A stretch of DNA of 64,000 nt. It comes from Hermatobates lingyangjiaoensis. Its lineage: Eukaryota > Arthropoda > Insecta > Hemiptera > Hermatobatidae. How positions within the stretch are numbered: the first letter of the stretch is position 1; every line of letters starts with the position of its first letter. Made by a program: the position numbers and the translations under genes. The notes below the pieces were generated by a model that did not search any database, was not told the origin of the DNA, and saw only the letters and a list, made by a program, of their open reading frames with translations. The DNA lies in assembly GCA_026182355.1 (NCBI GenBank), contig JAPFBL010001617.1, positions 4,127,001 through 4,191,000 of the forward strand, read 5' to 3'. This document shows positions 1 through 12,149 of the stretch, one piece after another.

Positions 1-1
1 C

Positions 2-51
<50 letters not shown>

Positions 52-270
52 TTATTATATCTAGTCATAACTGTCAATAAAACTGAAATTAATGTAAGAA
101 AGGATAGAAAAGCAAGAAGGAAAAAGGAAAAGATGAAATTGTAAATAAACAATTAAGAAGTAAAAAAGAAGAATTAAAACAGAAGTTAAAAAATAAATTG
201 AAACATAATAAATAATAGTAATTATAAAAAATGAATAATAAATAAAAAATAAGAAGTCATCTAATCAAGT

Positions 271-630
271 TCAGACCAAGGGAACTTCTGGCGCCCAATA
301 ACCAAATGGATGCTTCCCGTATTCCTCAGAAGCCCGTATAGTGGTCTGAGTGTCATCATCAGAGAGTTTTCTCAAAATTTGGACCTTAAAACAATCATTA
401 AAAGAAAGACCATGAAAGTTAGCATGAATAGCAACAGGCAGCTGTTTGCGCTGACCAACGCACGACCTGTGACCGTTCATACGGAGGCTGAGTGACGTAG
501 AAGTCAAGCCCACGTAAAAAGAATCACATTGAGAGCAATCCAGACGATTGCTGGAAGTGCAAGAACTATTAAAAGAGAGAGGGTAAAGGTTATTATTCCC
601 AGCGGATATATATATATATATATAGTTCAA
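271..630 (-). pseudogene. Penelope-like element GIY-YIG endonuclease remnant
   Basis: This minus-strand open frame of 119 codons reads like the second half of the endonuclease domain of a Penelope-like retroelement. In order it shows a Cys pair with FYVG (LDCSQCDSFYVGLTS), an Arg-Met-x-x-His block (LRMNGHRS) and a glutamate near the end (ASEEYGKHPF), which match the YIG, Arg/His and Glu positions of GIY-YIG nucleases that nick DNA for target-primed reverse transcription. The upstream GIY half is not recognisable, and the frame starts in a short (TA)n run at 606-624, so the true start is lost. The A-rich stretch at 60-260 downstream fits the 3' tail of the element. Probably inactive. Confidence 0.6.
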
Positions 631-659
631 TGTGAGTAAAGGTACACAAAGAAGGAATG

Positions 660-800
660 ATCAATCCTTAGGCCTCAAATTTTCGGTTTCAACCGTCATA
701 AAGTGAATAAATATAGGAAAATAATCGTACCGTTGCAGAGACGTTTGGGAATCGTGAATTTGAGACTGTAGGACATATACGATTATTTTCCACACCAAGA
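660..800 (-). mobile_element. Degraded PLE terminal sequence with hammerhead remnant
   Basis: On the minus strand 676-710 keeps a GGTTGAAACC hairpin followed by GAAAATTTG. This matches the stem II and GAAA part of the hammerhead family seen intact at 53273-53303. The CUGANGA half is mutated (TATGACGG). It lies just upstream of the endonuclease remnant at 271-630, so both probably belong to one broken element. Confidence 0.4.
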
Positions 801-3800
801 ACTATATATCAGTTAAGGTCAATAAGATCTCTCACTGACTGTATCATGTTTACAAAATTGTGAGTGTATACCTACCCACAGACACCCATCTATTATAAAA
901 AAAATATCAATATGGATTCAGGAGAGCTCCGATAATTATGTTTATTCTCTTCGTCAATTTTATTATTGTCAATAGTTATTTGGTACGCAGTGACCTAGCA
1001 CCAATGGGCTCAGAATTTCATACACTCTGCTTCCAACTGAAAAAAGGAAATGCCTATTAATCTGCGTATGGAAAAGCAAATTAACAGAATGTTCTGAGGG
1101 TAGTCAAAAAAATGTCGATACATCCAAATAAGTTCAATGAAAAATGTGTGTCTTTCCAAGTTAAATCCGCCGACCAGGAAAAGGCGTCAGAAAAATCTAT
1201 TTTCGGAAACTTTTGGTTTGCTATCTCTAGTGTTATTAATTGTCATCTTATAGTGTTTATACAGCTGTTGAATAAAACTAAAATTAATGTTTTTCGGTTA
1301 AGTTCAGAAAAAAAGAAAACTGCTGTATTTTCGTCTCTACAAATGAATATTACTTATTATGTCAATTTTTGTCAAAAACTATTTTTTTTCCTCTGAAATT
1401 AAAGTAAAACATTTATATCAATGATATAAATTTTTTTATACATTATTAAACGTATCAATAACTATTACAAAAATATTATGTCCTTCTTGTTATAAATTAT
1501 AATTGATTTACAAAAATAACAACTTAATAATAATTTATTCAAGTATAATTTCCTCCTTTATTTACAATAAATCATTGATTAATATTTTAATAATTCAGTG
1601 GTTCCCATATAATAATTAATATTACTCCCATAGTCAAAATAATACTTTCTACATGCAGTATACAATGCTTAATACTATATTATTTATGAAGTAAATCTTT
1701 ATATTATTATGTAAATCTTTAACAGGATATATATCAACAATTTCCTTTTAATTAATACTTCCAAACTCTAAGATATAAATTTTATAATACATTTTAATAA
1801 GTTAAATAGAAATATTACTTTTTTATTCATCTTATATTACAATAATTAATAACTGATTAATAATTATTATTTAATCAATCAATTAAGCAAACAATTTCGA
1901 AGTAATTAAGTAAAAATATCTTAGTTTACAAATATTTCTAATTAAAATATACGTCTAATTTGTATGTATTCTGTGACAATTTAGTTTATGCAAATGTAAA
2001 ACATTATGAAATATCAATTTAATGTAACCTTTATTTAGATAAAAGTTTTTTACACTGTTATTGAAGGTTCTGAGATATCAAGTCAATACGTATACAGGTA
2101 GCGTATTCTGATAATGACGCAAATCCGCAGGTGGGGACCAGGTTTGAATCGACACGGAGGGGGGACTAACGTGACGTCAAGACAGGCTCTTTTCGGTCTC
2201 AGTCAAGTTCGTTCGCTCTTTGGCCCTTGTACTCCTGGATATGCTGCAGAACGCGCAAAATTTGGACATTAACAGTGAGTGCTATTGTATTTGCATGGTT
2301 CTTTCTTGTTTACTCATTATTATTACAAAAAGTTGTTTTAGGTTGACTGACATTAAAATAGGTCAAATTGATTACTCGGACATGATATGATAATGAGATC
2401 AGAGAATATCCACTGTGTTATACACTCTTTATTAACCGTTTAATGCTGTTTTTGACGCACTGAAATTCAATGCTTTTTAATGCATAAAAATTATGTTTCT
2501 GTGATGTTTTTTTATGTTCAGTAAATTGATTTAGTAACTGCTATTATTTGTTATACCTGTGTATGTTGAACATGGTGCAAGTTGTCATGTTTTAATAACA
2601 ATGTAATCATTTGCAAGTGGGGAATTACAAAAGTTTTGTGTCTTATAAAGTATAATTATTATACGGTTATTAATTCACACTAATACTACCTTATGAAACA
2701 ACATTAATACAAAATAGTGATAAATAAACTTTCATTTGTATAGATTAATTATTTTGTACGTATACCCTTGAACATTACACAAGCACTTTAATTGGGTCGA
2801 GTAAAAATTATTTAACTCAATGAAAAACTGAGACTTTTAGTTGTTCTTAATTAGAATCATTAAACATTAAGTTGGCCATATACAGATGAAATAAATAGTA
2901 TACCTACTTTATTGGCCTGCAATGTTGTCTCCTTGAGTATTTAGTGCGTGTCTTGTGGTCGGAAATCTTGAGCACATCCAATTCCCTCTGACCTTGAGTG
3001 GTACTGTTGACGGGTCCGACCTTCATTCTTAGCCGGTCTCCCATTGCTGGTAACCTTAAACATGTCCCCAATGCATTAAACCACAGTCACAACTGGTTTT
3101 GTCCCTTTAAGTCGTTTGAATAGAAATAATATTGATAGCAATTATTTGAAAGGCCTGCAGCCCAAAGCTCCAAGCCTCAATTGAACTCCGAGAACACAAA
3201 TGACTGCTTAAGATGTATGTATTGCTTACACTAAGTAGAATATACTGTATAACTTGAAAATTGCTGGACAAAATACGATTTAGGTGTAAATGTATATAGT
3301 AAAATTTCATAAGTTTCATTCTAAAGGTAATGATGTATAATATTTTTAAGATGTAAGAAAACTCAAAAAAAGGACTTCAAATAATTACTTTATAAAATAT
3401 ACAAACACGTGTATTTCTTTTTCGTAAAGAACCTTCCGGTCTTTCAGAAAATTTTATCGTTGAAACTGTTTTCTCGTTAATTTATACTCCGCTTTATAAA
3501 AGGTTGTTTACATTTATATCTTATGGGTGCTTTTTGAATGCATATATTTTTCATCGCCAGTCCAATGACGTCTCTGTCATGCCTGCATATTTAAAAATTG
3601 TGTGTTTTAATTTTCCATTGTTCTCCCTTGAAACTGTTTTTCATTTTGAACGTGACTTCCCCCCCCTCCTCCTAATTGCCAGATTTTTAAGTTAGATTTT
3701 CTTAATTCATGACTGCTCTTGTCTTACGAAACTATCAAAAAAGCAACCCTATTTTGGATGAGTTTTTATTTTGAATCGAATTATTTTTCGAACAGGACAT

Positions 3801-4520
3801 ATATTATAATTAAAAGACTTTTGTCACAGTGTCATAATTTTCATTATTTTTTTATTGGCTATGGTGTTTGAAGTGATGTCTTTTATGTTTGCTTATGTTT
3901 AATAATGTAATTATCATTCTGTTTATTAATTCAGAAGTAGATTTTAATTGTACCGTTTTTTCAAACCAGTTTCGAAGAAATTTAACTATAAAACTTGAAA
4001 GTCGTTGTTATTTGTTTTTCTTATTTAAGATTGAAGTTTAAAGATTATGTAACATTTTATGAATAAATTATTGGCTATTTTATTCTTTGCGACCTCTTAA
4101 TTTTAATCTATGAGTATGTTGAATTCTAGTAAAATATAAGTATTACAATTCCATGTATCAGGTTGAATTAGAGTCTTTTAGTCTGAATATGTTTTGAATT
4201 CATCATATTCTTTAGTCACATTTGGTACAAATTGTAAGTAGTTGACCAAAAAAATCCTATTTATTATTGCATTGTCTATTATCCTACATATTCTTTTTTT
4301 ATGTTGTGAAATTAATTAATTATGGATAATAAATCAGAACTTTGAATCATATCCATGTTAAGCCCAAAGTACGAAGAAAGACAAATTAATGTACAGCTAT
4401 AATTATTATTGTCAACTAACAATCTGTTGTGGTTGAATACTGTAAAACTGGTCAATAAATGCTCTGTAGCCTTTCACTTTATGTCATCAGAGAGCAAATC
4501 AAAATATATGTATAAAGATT
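800..4520. other. AT-rich sequence without recognisable genes
   Basis: No convincing coding region, RNA gene or repeat end was seen on either strand. Short open frames are AT-rich and lack any family signature. A slightly GC-richer stretch at about 2100-2290 and another at about 2930-3200 have no match I recognise. Confidence 0.5.
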
Positions 4521-4521
4521 C

Positions 4522-4741
4522 AATAATATATCAACCGTTTGATAGAATAGGTGTGTTATCTAATCGGGATCCGGTCAAATTTTCTGTGTTCAAAAATCAA
4601 ACTCTCATTACCGACGTTTCGGTTTTATTTTAAAACCTTTTTCATAGGCAGAAGTAAGAATTTTTTTACTAAGAAAATGAAATTAACATTATTTAAAGGA
4701 ACAACAATCTTAACCGGACAAAACCTTCGACTAGTGTCCAA
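4522..4741 (-). mobile_element. Short deletion copy of a Penelope-like element (same family as 59.35-63.4 kb)
   Basis: This segment matches 59355-59495 (GATTCAATAATATATC..., then a GTTTCGG / AAAACC hairpin block) and then jumps to the sequence found at 59625-59705 (GAAGTAAGAATTTTTT..., CCTTCGACTAG). The endonuclease and RT regions are absent, so it is an internally deleted copy. On the minus strand 4612-4656 has a GGTTTTA...AAAACC hairpin followed by GAAACGTCGG, laid out like a hammerhead but with CUAUGAA in place of CUGANGA. Confidence 0.55.
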
Positions 4742-4757
4742 CATATATATATATATG

Positions 4758-5207
4758 TTAAGACGTAATCGTAATATATATCAATGATCAAACCACAATA
4801 TGAAATGGGAAAACAAGACTAAGATCTTTCAACCGTAACAAGCGGTCTTCGTCCGAGTTAAAAACCCAACTTAAACACTATATGCAGAAAACATCTGATG
4901 AGGGGTTGAGAAGAGTGGCAGGGAAGATTGTTATTTTAAAAGGGTGAAAGCGCAGGAAAGAACTAATGTCCAGAAAGGGATGTTTGGGGAAACAAAGGAG
5001 TACAGTAAGAAAGAGTAAAAAACTATCCGCTAGTTGGCAACCCTCTTAGAAGAGGCTATTGCCCTCGTAACGAAAGTATCAAGTTTGAAGAGACCGTTAC
5101 TAATATTAATAATTTTGATCTATTAAATTTAATTAGAGTTAGTGTTGTTTTCCCATTTCATATAGTGGTATGATCATTGATTGTTATTTCACGTGTGTAT
5201 GTGAAAT

Positions 5208-5215
<8 letters not shown>
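4758..5215. mobile_element. Foldback PLE unit, AGAUCU-type hammerhead family, degraded
   Basis: The unit starts after (TA)n at 4742-4757 with ATCAATGATCAAACCACAAT and ends with the inverse of that motif near 5155-5185. Its left arm matches the left arm of the better-kept copy at 52206-52371. On the minus strand 4817-4858 has the hammerhead layout with stem III AGAUCU, but the core reads CGGACGA instead of CUGACGA. The right half is unlike the left, so the foldback is incomplete. Confidence 0.6.

Positions 5216-5249
<34 letters not shown>
5213..5249. repeat. (TA)n microsatellite
   Basis: A long alternating TA run directly bordering the palindromic unit that begins at 5246. Confidence 0.9.
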
Positions 5250-5252
<3 letters not shown>

Positions 5253-5384
5253 GGTAACTCACCACAAATGATAGAAGATAATCGCTCTGAGGCCTTTCGT
5301 TTTCACGTCGTCTCTCTGAAGACGTGAAAACGAAAGGCCTCAGAGCGATTATCTTCTATCATTTGTGGTGAGTTACCTGAATAT
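5246..5384. mobile_element. Perfect 64-bp-arm foldback unit carrying a hammerhead (AGGCCU type)
   Basis: Left arm 5246-5309 and right arm 5321-5384 are exact inverted copies separated by 11 bases. The unit contains a single hammerhead on the + strand that straddles the spacer and the right arm. With no coding sequence, it looks like the reduced terminal repeat of a Penelope-like element. It resembles the unit at 53525-53650, which has the same stem III. Confidence 0.75.
5312..5345 (+). ncRNA. Hammerhead ribozyme candidate, AGGCCU stem III
   Basis: Core CTGAAGA lies at 5316-5322 and GAAA at 5332-5335. Stem I pairs CTCT (5312-5315) with AGAG (5342-5345). Stem II is GT-GAAA-AC (5324-5331) after one unpaired C. 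Stem III is the palindrome AGGCCT (5335-5340), which can pair between two molecules but not fold alone. The predicted cut is after C5341 (CUC as NUH site). All core positions are intact. Confidence 0.75.
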
Positions 5385-5560
5385 TTATATAACACGTTAT
5401 TGTGACAATTTTGTATTTTTATATATAACAAGAATTTCTCAGAGGTGAGACTTGACTCTGACGTAGACCGCTTGTTACGGTTGAAAGATTTTAGTCTTTT
5501 TTTCTAATTTCTTATTGTGGGCTGAACTTTGAACATTGATATATATATATATATATATAA
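5385..5560 (+). mobile_element. Solo arm of the AGAUCU-type PLE unit
   Basis: This + strand arm ends in a TTATTGTGG...TGAAC block and (TA)n at 5538-5560. At 5454-5496 it holds a hammerhead-like motif with stem I GACT/AGTC intact, stem II around 5465-5482 and GAAA, but the core reads CUGACGU and stem III is AGAUUU, so the palindrome is lost. Confidence 0.55.
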
Positions 5561-5576
5561 CTGTAATCGTTGATTT

Positions 5577-5940
5577 TGTATTTTGAGGTTTTTGGTTAGG
5601 TTTGAATAAACTCCTCTATGCCAATGTTTTGACGTAGATTTACATGCTCTTCAGAGCTAGGAATTGAAATTGTCTGTTTTGTTTCCATTCTATTTGTGTT
5701 AATATATTATTGAATCTGTTTTAATTTACTTAACCGGTTTCATAATCACTATATTTCTTTTGGTTATGAACCCTGTTAAGTAATATTAACACCAATTATA
5801 TTGTATTAACACAAATGGAAATAAAAACAAAACAATTTAAATTCCCAGCCCTGAAGAGGACGTAATTGTACATCGAAACATTAGCATAAAGGAGTTAATT
5901 TAAACCTGACCAATACCATCAAAATAAAAATTAAACGTAT
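5577..5940. mobile_element. Degraded foldback PLE unit with paired hammerhead remnants
   Basis: Arms at about 5577-5715 and 5810-5940 are diverged inverted copies (for example TAAACTCCTCTATGCCAATG against CATTAGCATAAAGGAGTTAA). The + strand copy has CTGAAGA at 5851-5857, a 6-bp stem II with one C-A mismatch (5859-5864 with 5869-5874) and GAAA at 5875-5878. The minus copy at about 5619-5665 keeps CUGAAGA but has CAAA in place of GAAA. Stem III is no longer palindromic in either. Confidence 0.5.
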
Positions 5941-8900
5941 ATATGGACAGTGTGGTCAAGACAGGAGTAGAATCATGTATATATTATATTTCATTTTAAT
6001 TATATTTGAAAAAGGAAAAAGTTTAGATAAAATTTAAAAAATTACTTATAAATTTGAACCAATAGAAATTTTTATTTACAATGAGATCACTTATAAGTTA
6101 TAGATTCGTGAATCCAATGAATTAATAATTAAAACACAATGATATTTAAAAATCAGTGTTCATGTAAATAAGTTTACTAATTTCTTTGTATCAACTTAGT
6201 GGTTCGATATCATAAAGTTTGAAGGTACCAATCTAACATCATACATTTACTTGCCAGTTCTGTTACAACTCCAGTAAGATTAACCTTTTTACATTGAATT
6301 ATTTATGGAAGTAAAAAGGTTACGTCATTTTGATATTATACATTATATTGAAAATTCTTTTATGAGTACGAGTGTCTATCTTGCCTATCGACTCGTAAAA
6401 AGTTTCTATTTTGAATTTCGAAAATGAATATTAACCGAAGACGGAATGTGAAGTCCTTTATTGAATTAAGTAAAATATAGTTTTTGTATTTTTTTTTATA
6501 TTAAAATGGAAGTCACATAATTATTAGAAATGTAATCACTGATCAAATTTTAAGTTAGGCAACAGAAATAGATTACAAATGAAAAAAGAAAAAAGGAAAA
6601 ATATTTTAAAGTTAAATATTCAGATTTAGTTGAGATTAGAATGAAACATGTAAATTTATCATTTCTGTGTAGTCTTAAAGAAAAATAAATATATTCTACG
6701 TCTATATTGAGCTGAACAACTGAAGGTTGGGTCCTCCCTCAAACAGAAGTGATTTTTGGTTTAATGAAACTGTCATTTGTGGGCCTTTATAAAGGATGAT
6801 ATGTTTTATAAAAAAAACATCTTCCTTTTTTTGATTATAGATTATTATTTGATCAAATAATATAGATTATAGATTATTTGATAAAAATATATCATACGTA
6901 AGTAAAATATTAATTACAGTTGGAATCTGAAGGAAAAAAAAGTAAATTAAATCGGTATTCAAAAACTAGAAATTTTAAATCAAAATTCAAAAGTTAACTT
7001 GACCCTGTTCTTGGCAAACATAAATCACCTGTACGTGTAGCGAGCTAAAAATGTAGGAGACGAAGCGGATATCTTTTGTGCAAGGACTGCCGGTCAGTAA
7101 TGACTCTGGCCATATTCACTGAGGAAAAAAATCCTGCTAATTCCTGTCCTCGATACCTGTTCTCGTATCGCTGGAAAAAGCCATTTGCTTTTCCTTTTGA
7201 TGGATGATATACTTGCTCTGTCATTTACGACTGTGTTCTTCCCGTAGTCAGGAGCAGTTTCTCCTTTAGTTTTGCATATTCTATGGTGAACTCGGTGAAA
7301 ACGTAATGTGTCAATCTTTCGGTTAATATTTCGAAATATTATATATATATGTTTAACTTTATAAATCATAATACTATAAACATCCGTCTTTTATCGTAAA
7401 TAGTTACTGTAAACGTCCTACCTGTTTCGTACGTAGTGCACCTTCAAGTAGGACTCTTCTAGTACTACTGCTACCTGACTCAACTCCTTTTTAAAGATAT
7501 AGTCGGACGACTACAGAAACTATTTACGAGAAAGACTGTTTTATATAATAATATAATATTTACCAACCACTGCGGTACTAACAATGTGCAAATATTAAAA
7601 ATGGTAACTGCAAATGATTAGTATTTCAACGACGTAATACTTATTGAAACATAGGATTTATTTTATTAAATAATAATAATAACTACCAAGACAAGTAGTA
7701 TGACTTGTTGATTTCATGATTTCGTCTAGAAGTGGTTGATGTCTGATAACATCAGGCTATGCATGGCAGAGGTCATAATCTGCACTATACACGTGGAAAC
7801 TGGTCTGCAGTAGTGATATCTGACAAGAGAGAGAATCTCTGATTGTGCTTCATCCAACATATTTCGTATACTTGAGTCCTCTAGTGAGCATACATTGATG
7901 AAGTCGCTATCAGCTGGCAGTGAAGCTGCAGAATTGTTAACATGACTTAGTTCTGGTTATGGATTGCATGAAATTATAAAAGCGGATAAAAAAGAAATAT
8001 TCTTAAGCTACTTTAATGTAGTTAATTTTAAAATTCTCTTTTTTGCACATGAAATGTTAACAGTTTGATGTATAACACTTACATTTATAACTGAGATGGA
8101 CATTGTTAGAAACTAGAAAAAAACATGTTGAAATAAGAAATGTGTTGTTATTTTTCTGCTAATATGAACATTCTTGGAGACGCAATTGATAATAATTAAC
8201 GTCAAGCATTATCTAGTACAATCCTAAAAATACAATTTAACTTTCTATAGAACGTTTATTAGTAATATGCAGTACTAGCTTATATATCCTACTAAGTTAC
8301 ACGTAAAAGCTTTAATGACAATACGTTTACTTATAGGAAAGTTGAGAAGCAGCAGGCCTCGCCAGATTTTTTTTGTTAGCTCTATAAAGTGTAGCGGTGA
8401 AAGAAGAAATATTTTTTGAATTTTCCGAGGCCCACAAAACCCACTTTTCATTACGTTTTACTAAAATGGATGTAGCAATATTAAAATAAATGAAGTAATT
8501 AAATTGATTCTATATGTATTTAATAATAAACTCACTGTACCAGTGAGTTCCAGTTACTTGTGGTGGTGCTTTTTTATTTAATGTTTAAAATCCATTTCTG
8601 TAAACAGTATTCCAAGAGTCCATCTGTACAAATATCATATACATTGTTCTATTGCCATTCAGTCATAAATTGAATTTTTGTTGAAGAAATGAAATAAATG
8701 GAATACATCTTTAGCTATAGAAATAGTTTGTAAAGCTTACTCAACTATAACTCTTCTTTTATTTTTTTTATCACTAATACTATTTTTATTTGGTATTACT
8801 CTAAATGAAGACAAAAAGTTGTTTTAAGTTCTTGATATCTGTTATTTTATCGAGTTGTATACTGAAGTGACTGTAGATGATTTCTTAATTTCAACCTCAA

Positions 8901-9120
8901 GTTTTGCTTTAATAAAATAGTTATCTCCTCAGCAAAATATTCGATATATAATACTCTATAGCCTTTCTACCACAGAATTTTCTTGGATTTATTTTGTAAA
9001 AGGGATTCTAGATAGTAATTATTGATTAAAGGTAACACAAGCTAAATATGCATGCGCAAGTCACTGCTTTCAGAATACTAGTAGTGTATTGGTTCAAACT
9101 CACCACAATAGATTATAATT
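5941..9120. other. AT-rich sequence, no gene recognised
   Basis: Nothing coding can be supported. Short open frames such as that around 7094-7369 (minus) lack any family signature. A (TA)n patch lies at 7340-7350. Confidence 0.45.
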
Positions 9121-9122
9121 CT

Positions 9123-9170
9123 AGAACAAAAATTGGAGTTGCCTACACTCAACTTTACTATAATTAAACA
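9123..9170 (-). repeat. R1 repeat end fragment
   Basis: The block GGAGTTGCCTACACTCAACT followed by TTACTATAATTAAACAT is one end of the R1 repeat family seen at 62410-62457 and 48551-48593, here on the minus strand. Confidence 0.55.
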
Positions 9171-9884
9171 TACTATTAAACTCATTAACCAACAACTTGT
9201 CTTGTTTACATTTAAAACAATATGTACCATTTGTTCACATTTGCCTGTAATAATTGTATTAGGAATTATGAATTGTGAAAGCAGAAATGAATCTGACATC
9301 TTATTGAAAATATTAAACTGAGGACCTGAGACTCAGTGGACTCGTACGTAGCCATAGCTGCCCTACTGTCTATGCCATTGTTTCAGCTAAATTCAACTTC
9401 ACATTTTAAGTTCATTAATAACCTTCATAAATGTTGATATAGAAGTATACTTCACTTCTATATGTAGTTTTAGGTATGATTTGACAAATTTTTGTACATT
9501 CCGAGATGGTTGGCTCGAATACAGTTATATGTGATCCAGGGTTTCTACCTCTTCTAGACACAGAGTTTGCATTCTTCGTATGATGTCAAATACAGCTTCC
9601 ATTGGTAGTGGTTATGTAAGCAAATTCAAACAGATGTTCTACATATATTTTTAAATCCTCCCTTTGAAGATATAGTATTCTTTACAAACGTTAGTACACT
9701 TGAAATACTTTTTAAAATAAATTGTACCCGGCTGTTCCTGATATCCTTTAGCTGTTTTCTTCTTGATTTATTTGTCTCCGAAAGGCACTGTATTTAACCA
9801 ACATATAGATTCTATTATTTTTTTGATATTTCATCGTCCAGAGAGATCTTCTGATTTGAAACAATTTCGGTATAAATGTCAAAG

Positions 9885-10905
9885 TAGATGTTTATTAGCC
9901 ATTAATCCCGGAGGTAGCACACATAATGATTGATCTAGTCATCCGTATACATGCATGTTTTTATATATCACTCAACTGATGTAAACAATATCATTGGTAC
10001 TACCACAACAGTAAGAACACTTTTGTAAAGTCAAAGTGTTACAAAAAAGTCATGTTACAAAATAATCTCTTACCATAGAACATTGTTTTTATTCCTGCAG
10101 TCATTGAATCCCATAAATGGTCATCTGTAACATTACATGACCAGTGAATCCGTTACATTTGATATCCTTTATCTGATCTCCTTGAAGATTGAAGCCAAAG
10201 CATTCCCTTTAAGACATCAAAATATTCCTATTTTGTCAGAAAAAATGTTAATGCATTGATTGATCGAAGGATCAGCTTAAAATTAGTATCCGTTTTGTAA
10301 TACAGAACGAAAGAGTCCATTCCTAATGCCTAAGAGGAGGATTACTCACCCAAATATTATCCAAAGGCAATGTGGTTCATAAACACAAGAAAAACTATAT
10401 CTAATATTTTGTCATTAAATCATTTCAAATTTTGTTATTAAACCTTTAAACATCAATATTATTTCAGTAGATTCACCCAATAGATTTCTAACTCAATGTA
10501 AACAGAAAATAAGTGTAAACAGATGCAACAAGTATAGCAATCCAGGATGAATATTCAGTTTTTATAGCTTTATTTTTCTTTGCGGTAATTGCAATTTCAC
10601 GAATTTTTTTTCATAAATTGCTAATTTTTTGTTCAATTTTCGGGAAAAATTTCATTGTTTTACTGTGAGCCGTTTATCGTCAAAAAAAGCTATTCTGCAA
10701 ACATAAAGTTGATCCTAATGACCTTTTGGTAAATGTAATTTTGATAACTCAACCCCCACATAATGCTCTATTTTTAGGCATAATTTCATTTTGATCAGTC
10801 AAACGGTATGGCTTCTATCGTCCTCAAAAGCTTTCAGATTGAATCATGTCAACATTTTTACATTGTTAACTTGTTGAAATTAATGTGCGACCTACAGGAT
10901 GGGAA
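9885..10905 (-). repeat. R1 non-autonomous repeat, internal part
   Basis: Blocks shared with 46934-48593 and 60397-62457 occur here in inverse order: a TCCCGGAGGTAGCACACATA block, a GGTAATTGCAATTTCACGAA block, the CCGTTTATCGTCAAAAAAAG block and the TCAAACGGTATGGCTTCTAT block. No coding frame runs through it. Class unknown. Confidence 0.5.
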
Positions 10906-11263
10906 GAAAAGTCTTAAGCAGATTTAGTTTTATCATCTTCTGTATCACTTGTGTGAATTGTTTGATAACGCTCAGTGATATCCCTCTCCCTTACTCGTTA
11001 TCTAGAGTAACTGTTGAGATAATGATTGCTATATTCTGCCATCCCTTCTTCAATTGACCCCACCATTATGTATTTGATCAATTAAGGGTTTCTTTCATTA
11101 TTTCTCGGTCCTAACTTTTTTTGTCTTTTTTGATTTGTGAACTTATGTCTTAAAGCAAAGCTTGAATCTACTGTATTTCTCTTTGTACGTTTTTATATCC
11201 AATTTAATCTTGTAGGGTAAAAAGCTAATGAAATGGTCTCCACATATAAAAATTTTATGGTAT

Positions 11264-11304
11264 AAAAAACGCGTTTCGAACACGTAGTGTTCTTCCTCAG
11301 GCAT
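11264..11304 (-). ncRNA. Hammerhead ribozyme candidate, ACGCGU type (left arm)
   Basis: On the minus strand the core is CTGAGGA (11300-11294), stem II is GAACAC-TAC-GTGTTC (11292-11278), then GAAA, and stem III is ACGCGT (11274-11269). One extra A sits before stem II. Stem I does not pair in the obvious register, so activity is uncertain. Confidence 0.6.
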
Positions 11305-11540
11305 TAATTAAAAAATACAATGACACCAGAGTTATCCATAGTATAAAGTAAATATAGTACAAAATAAAAATAAAAATAAAACAAGGAAGAGAATACGAAC
11401 CTAAGGGTGAGTGTCTGTGGTACAACTGACTGGGAATAGGATGGACGTGGGTGAAGGAATGGGGTACTATACTATACATTATTATGTACTATATTTACTT
11501 TATACTATGGATAACTCTCTGGTGTCATTGTATTTTTTAG

Positions 11541-11585
11541 TTAATGACTGAGGAAGAACACTACGTGTTCGAAACGCGTTGTTTA
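11541..11585 (+). ncRNA. Hammerhead ribozyme candidate, ACGCGU type (right arm)
   Basis: Core CTGAGGA 11548-11554, extra A 11555, stem II GAACAC 11556-11561 with GTGTTC 11565-11570, GAAA 11571-11574, palindromic stem III ACGCGT 11574-11579, predicted cut after T11580. Stem I pairing next to the core is weak. Confidence 0.6.
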
Positions 11586-12110
11586 TACCATAAAATGTTT
11601 ATATGTGGAGATCATTTCATTAGCTTTTTACCCTACAATGAGTAAATACCACATAATTAACTGATTGTACTACGTTAGAACCAATTTAATTTCAATGTTT
11701 ATACATCCACTCTTGATGAGAATAATTAAATAATAACGATACGTCATAAAGAGTTACAATTATAGATATTTCAAAGAAATCATCATAATATCAATAGAAA
11801 TATGTATGTGTCTGAGTGTTTTCGGCTGTTTGTTGTTAAAGTACTTTCCACTCAATGTATATAAAAGAGAAGTTAGGTGGTGAATTACCACCTATTAGAA
11901 AACTAAAATTACCGTGTGTGCCTCCCGTAATTTATTGAAAAGGAAGATGATGGCCATCTGGGTGGAATAATAATGGGCATACACTAGTTTCTTGTTGTGG
12001 ATAGCTAAGGTTTTGAATCATTAGTTGTGCAATCCGTAATTGTGTGGTATTTACTCATTCTGAGGTAAAATGGATAAACCAACAAAAGTCTCCACACAAA
12101 TGAAGTTTTA

Positions 12111-12149
12111 TTCAACGCGTTTCGAACACTTTGTGTTCATCATCAGGAA
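12111..12149 (-). ncRNA. Hammerhead ribozyme candidate, ACGCGU type (left arm)
   Basis: Minus strand: stem I TTC/GAA, core CTGATGA (12146-12140), one extra T, stem II GAACAC-AAA-GTGTTC, GAAA, stem III ACGCGT (12120-12115 region), NUH site GUU. All core bases are intact. Confidence 0.78.

Larger units (their letters stand above)
11211..11640. mobile_element. Foldback PLE unit with two ACGCGU-type hammerheads
   Basis: Left arm (about 11211-11345) and right arm (about 11485-11640) are inverted copies around a roughly 140-bp centre. The arms include a GTAGGGTAAAAAGCTAATGA block and its inverse. Each arm carries one hammerhead core facing inward to outward. The ends resemble those of the units at 12015-12800 and 31931-33224 (AGTAAATACCACA motif). 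No protein is encoded. Confidence 0.75.
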
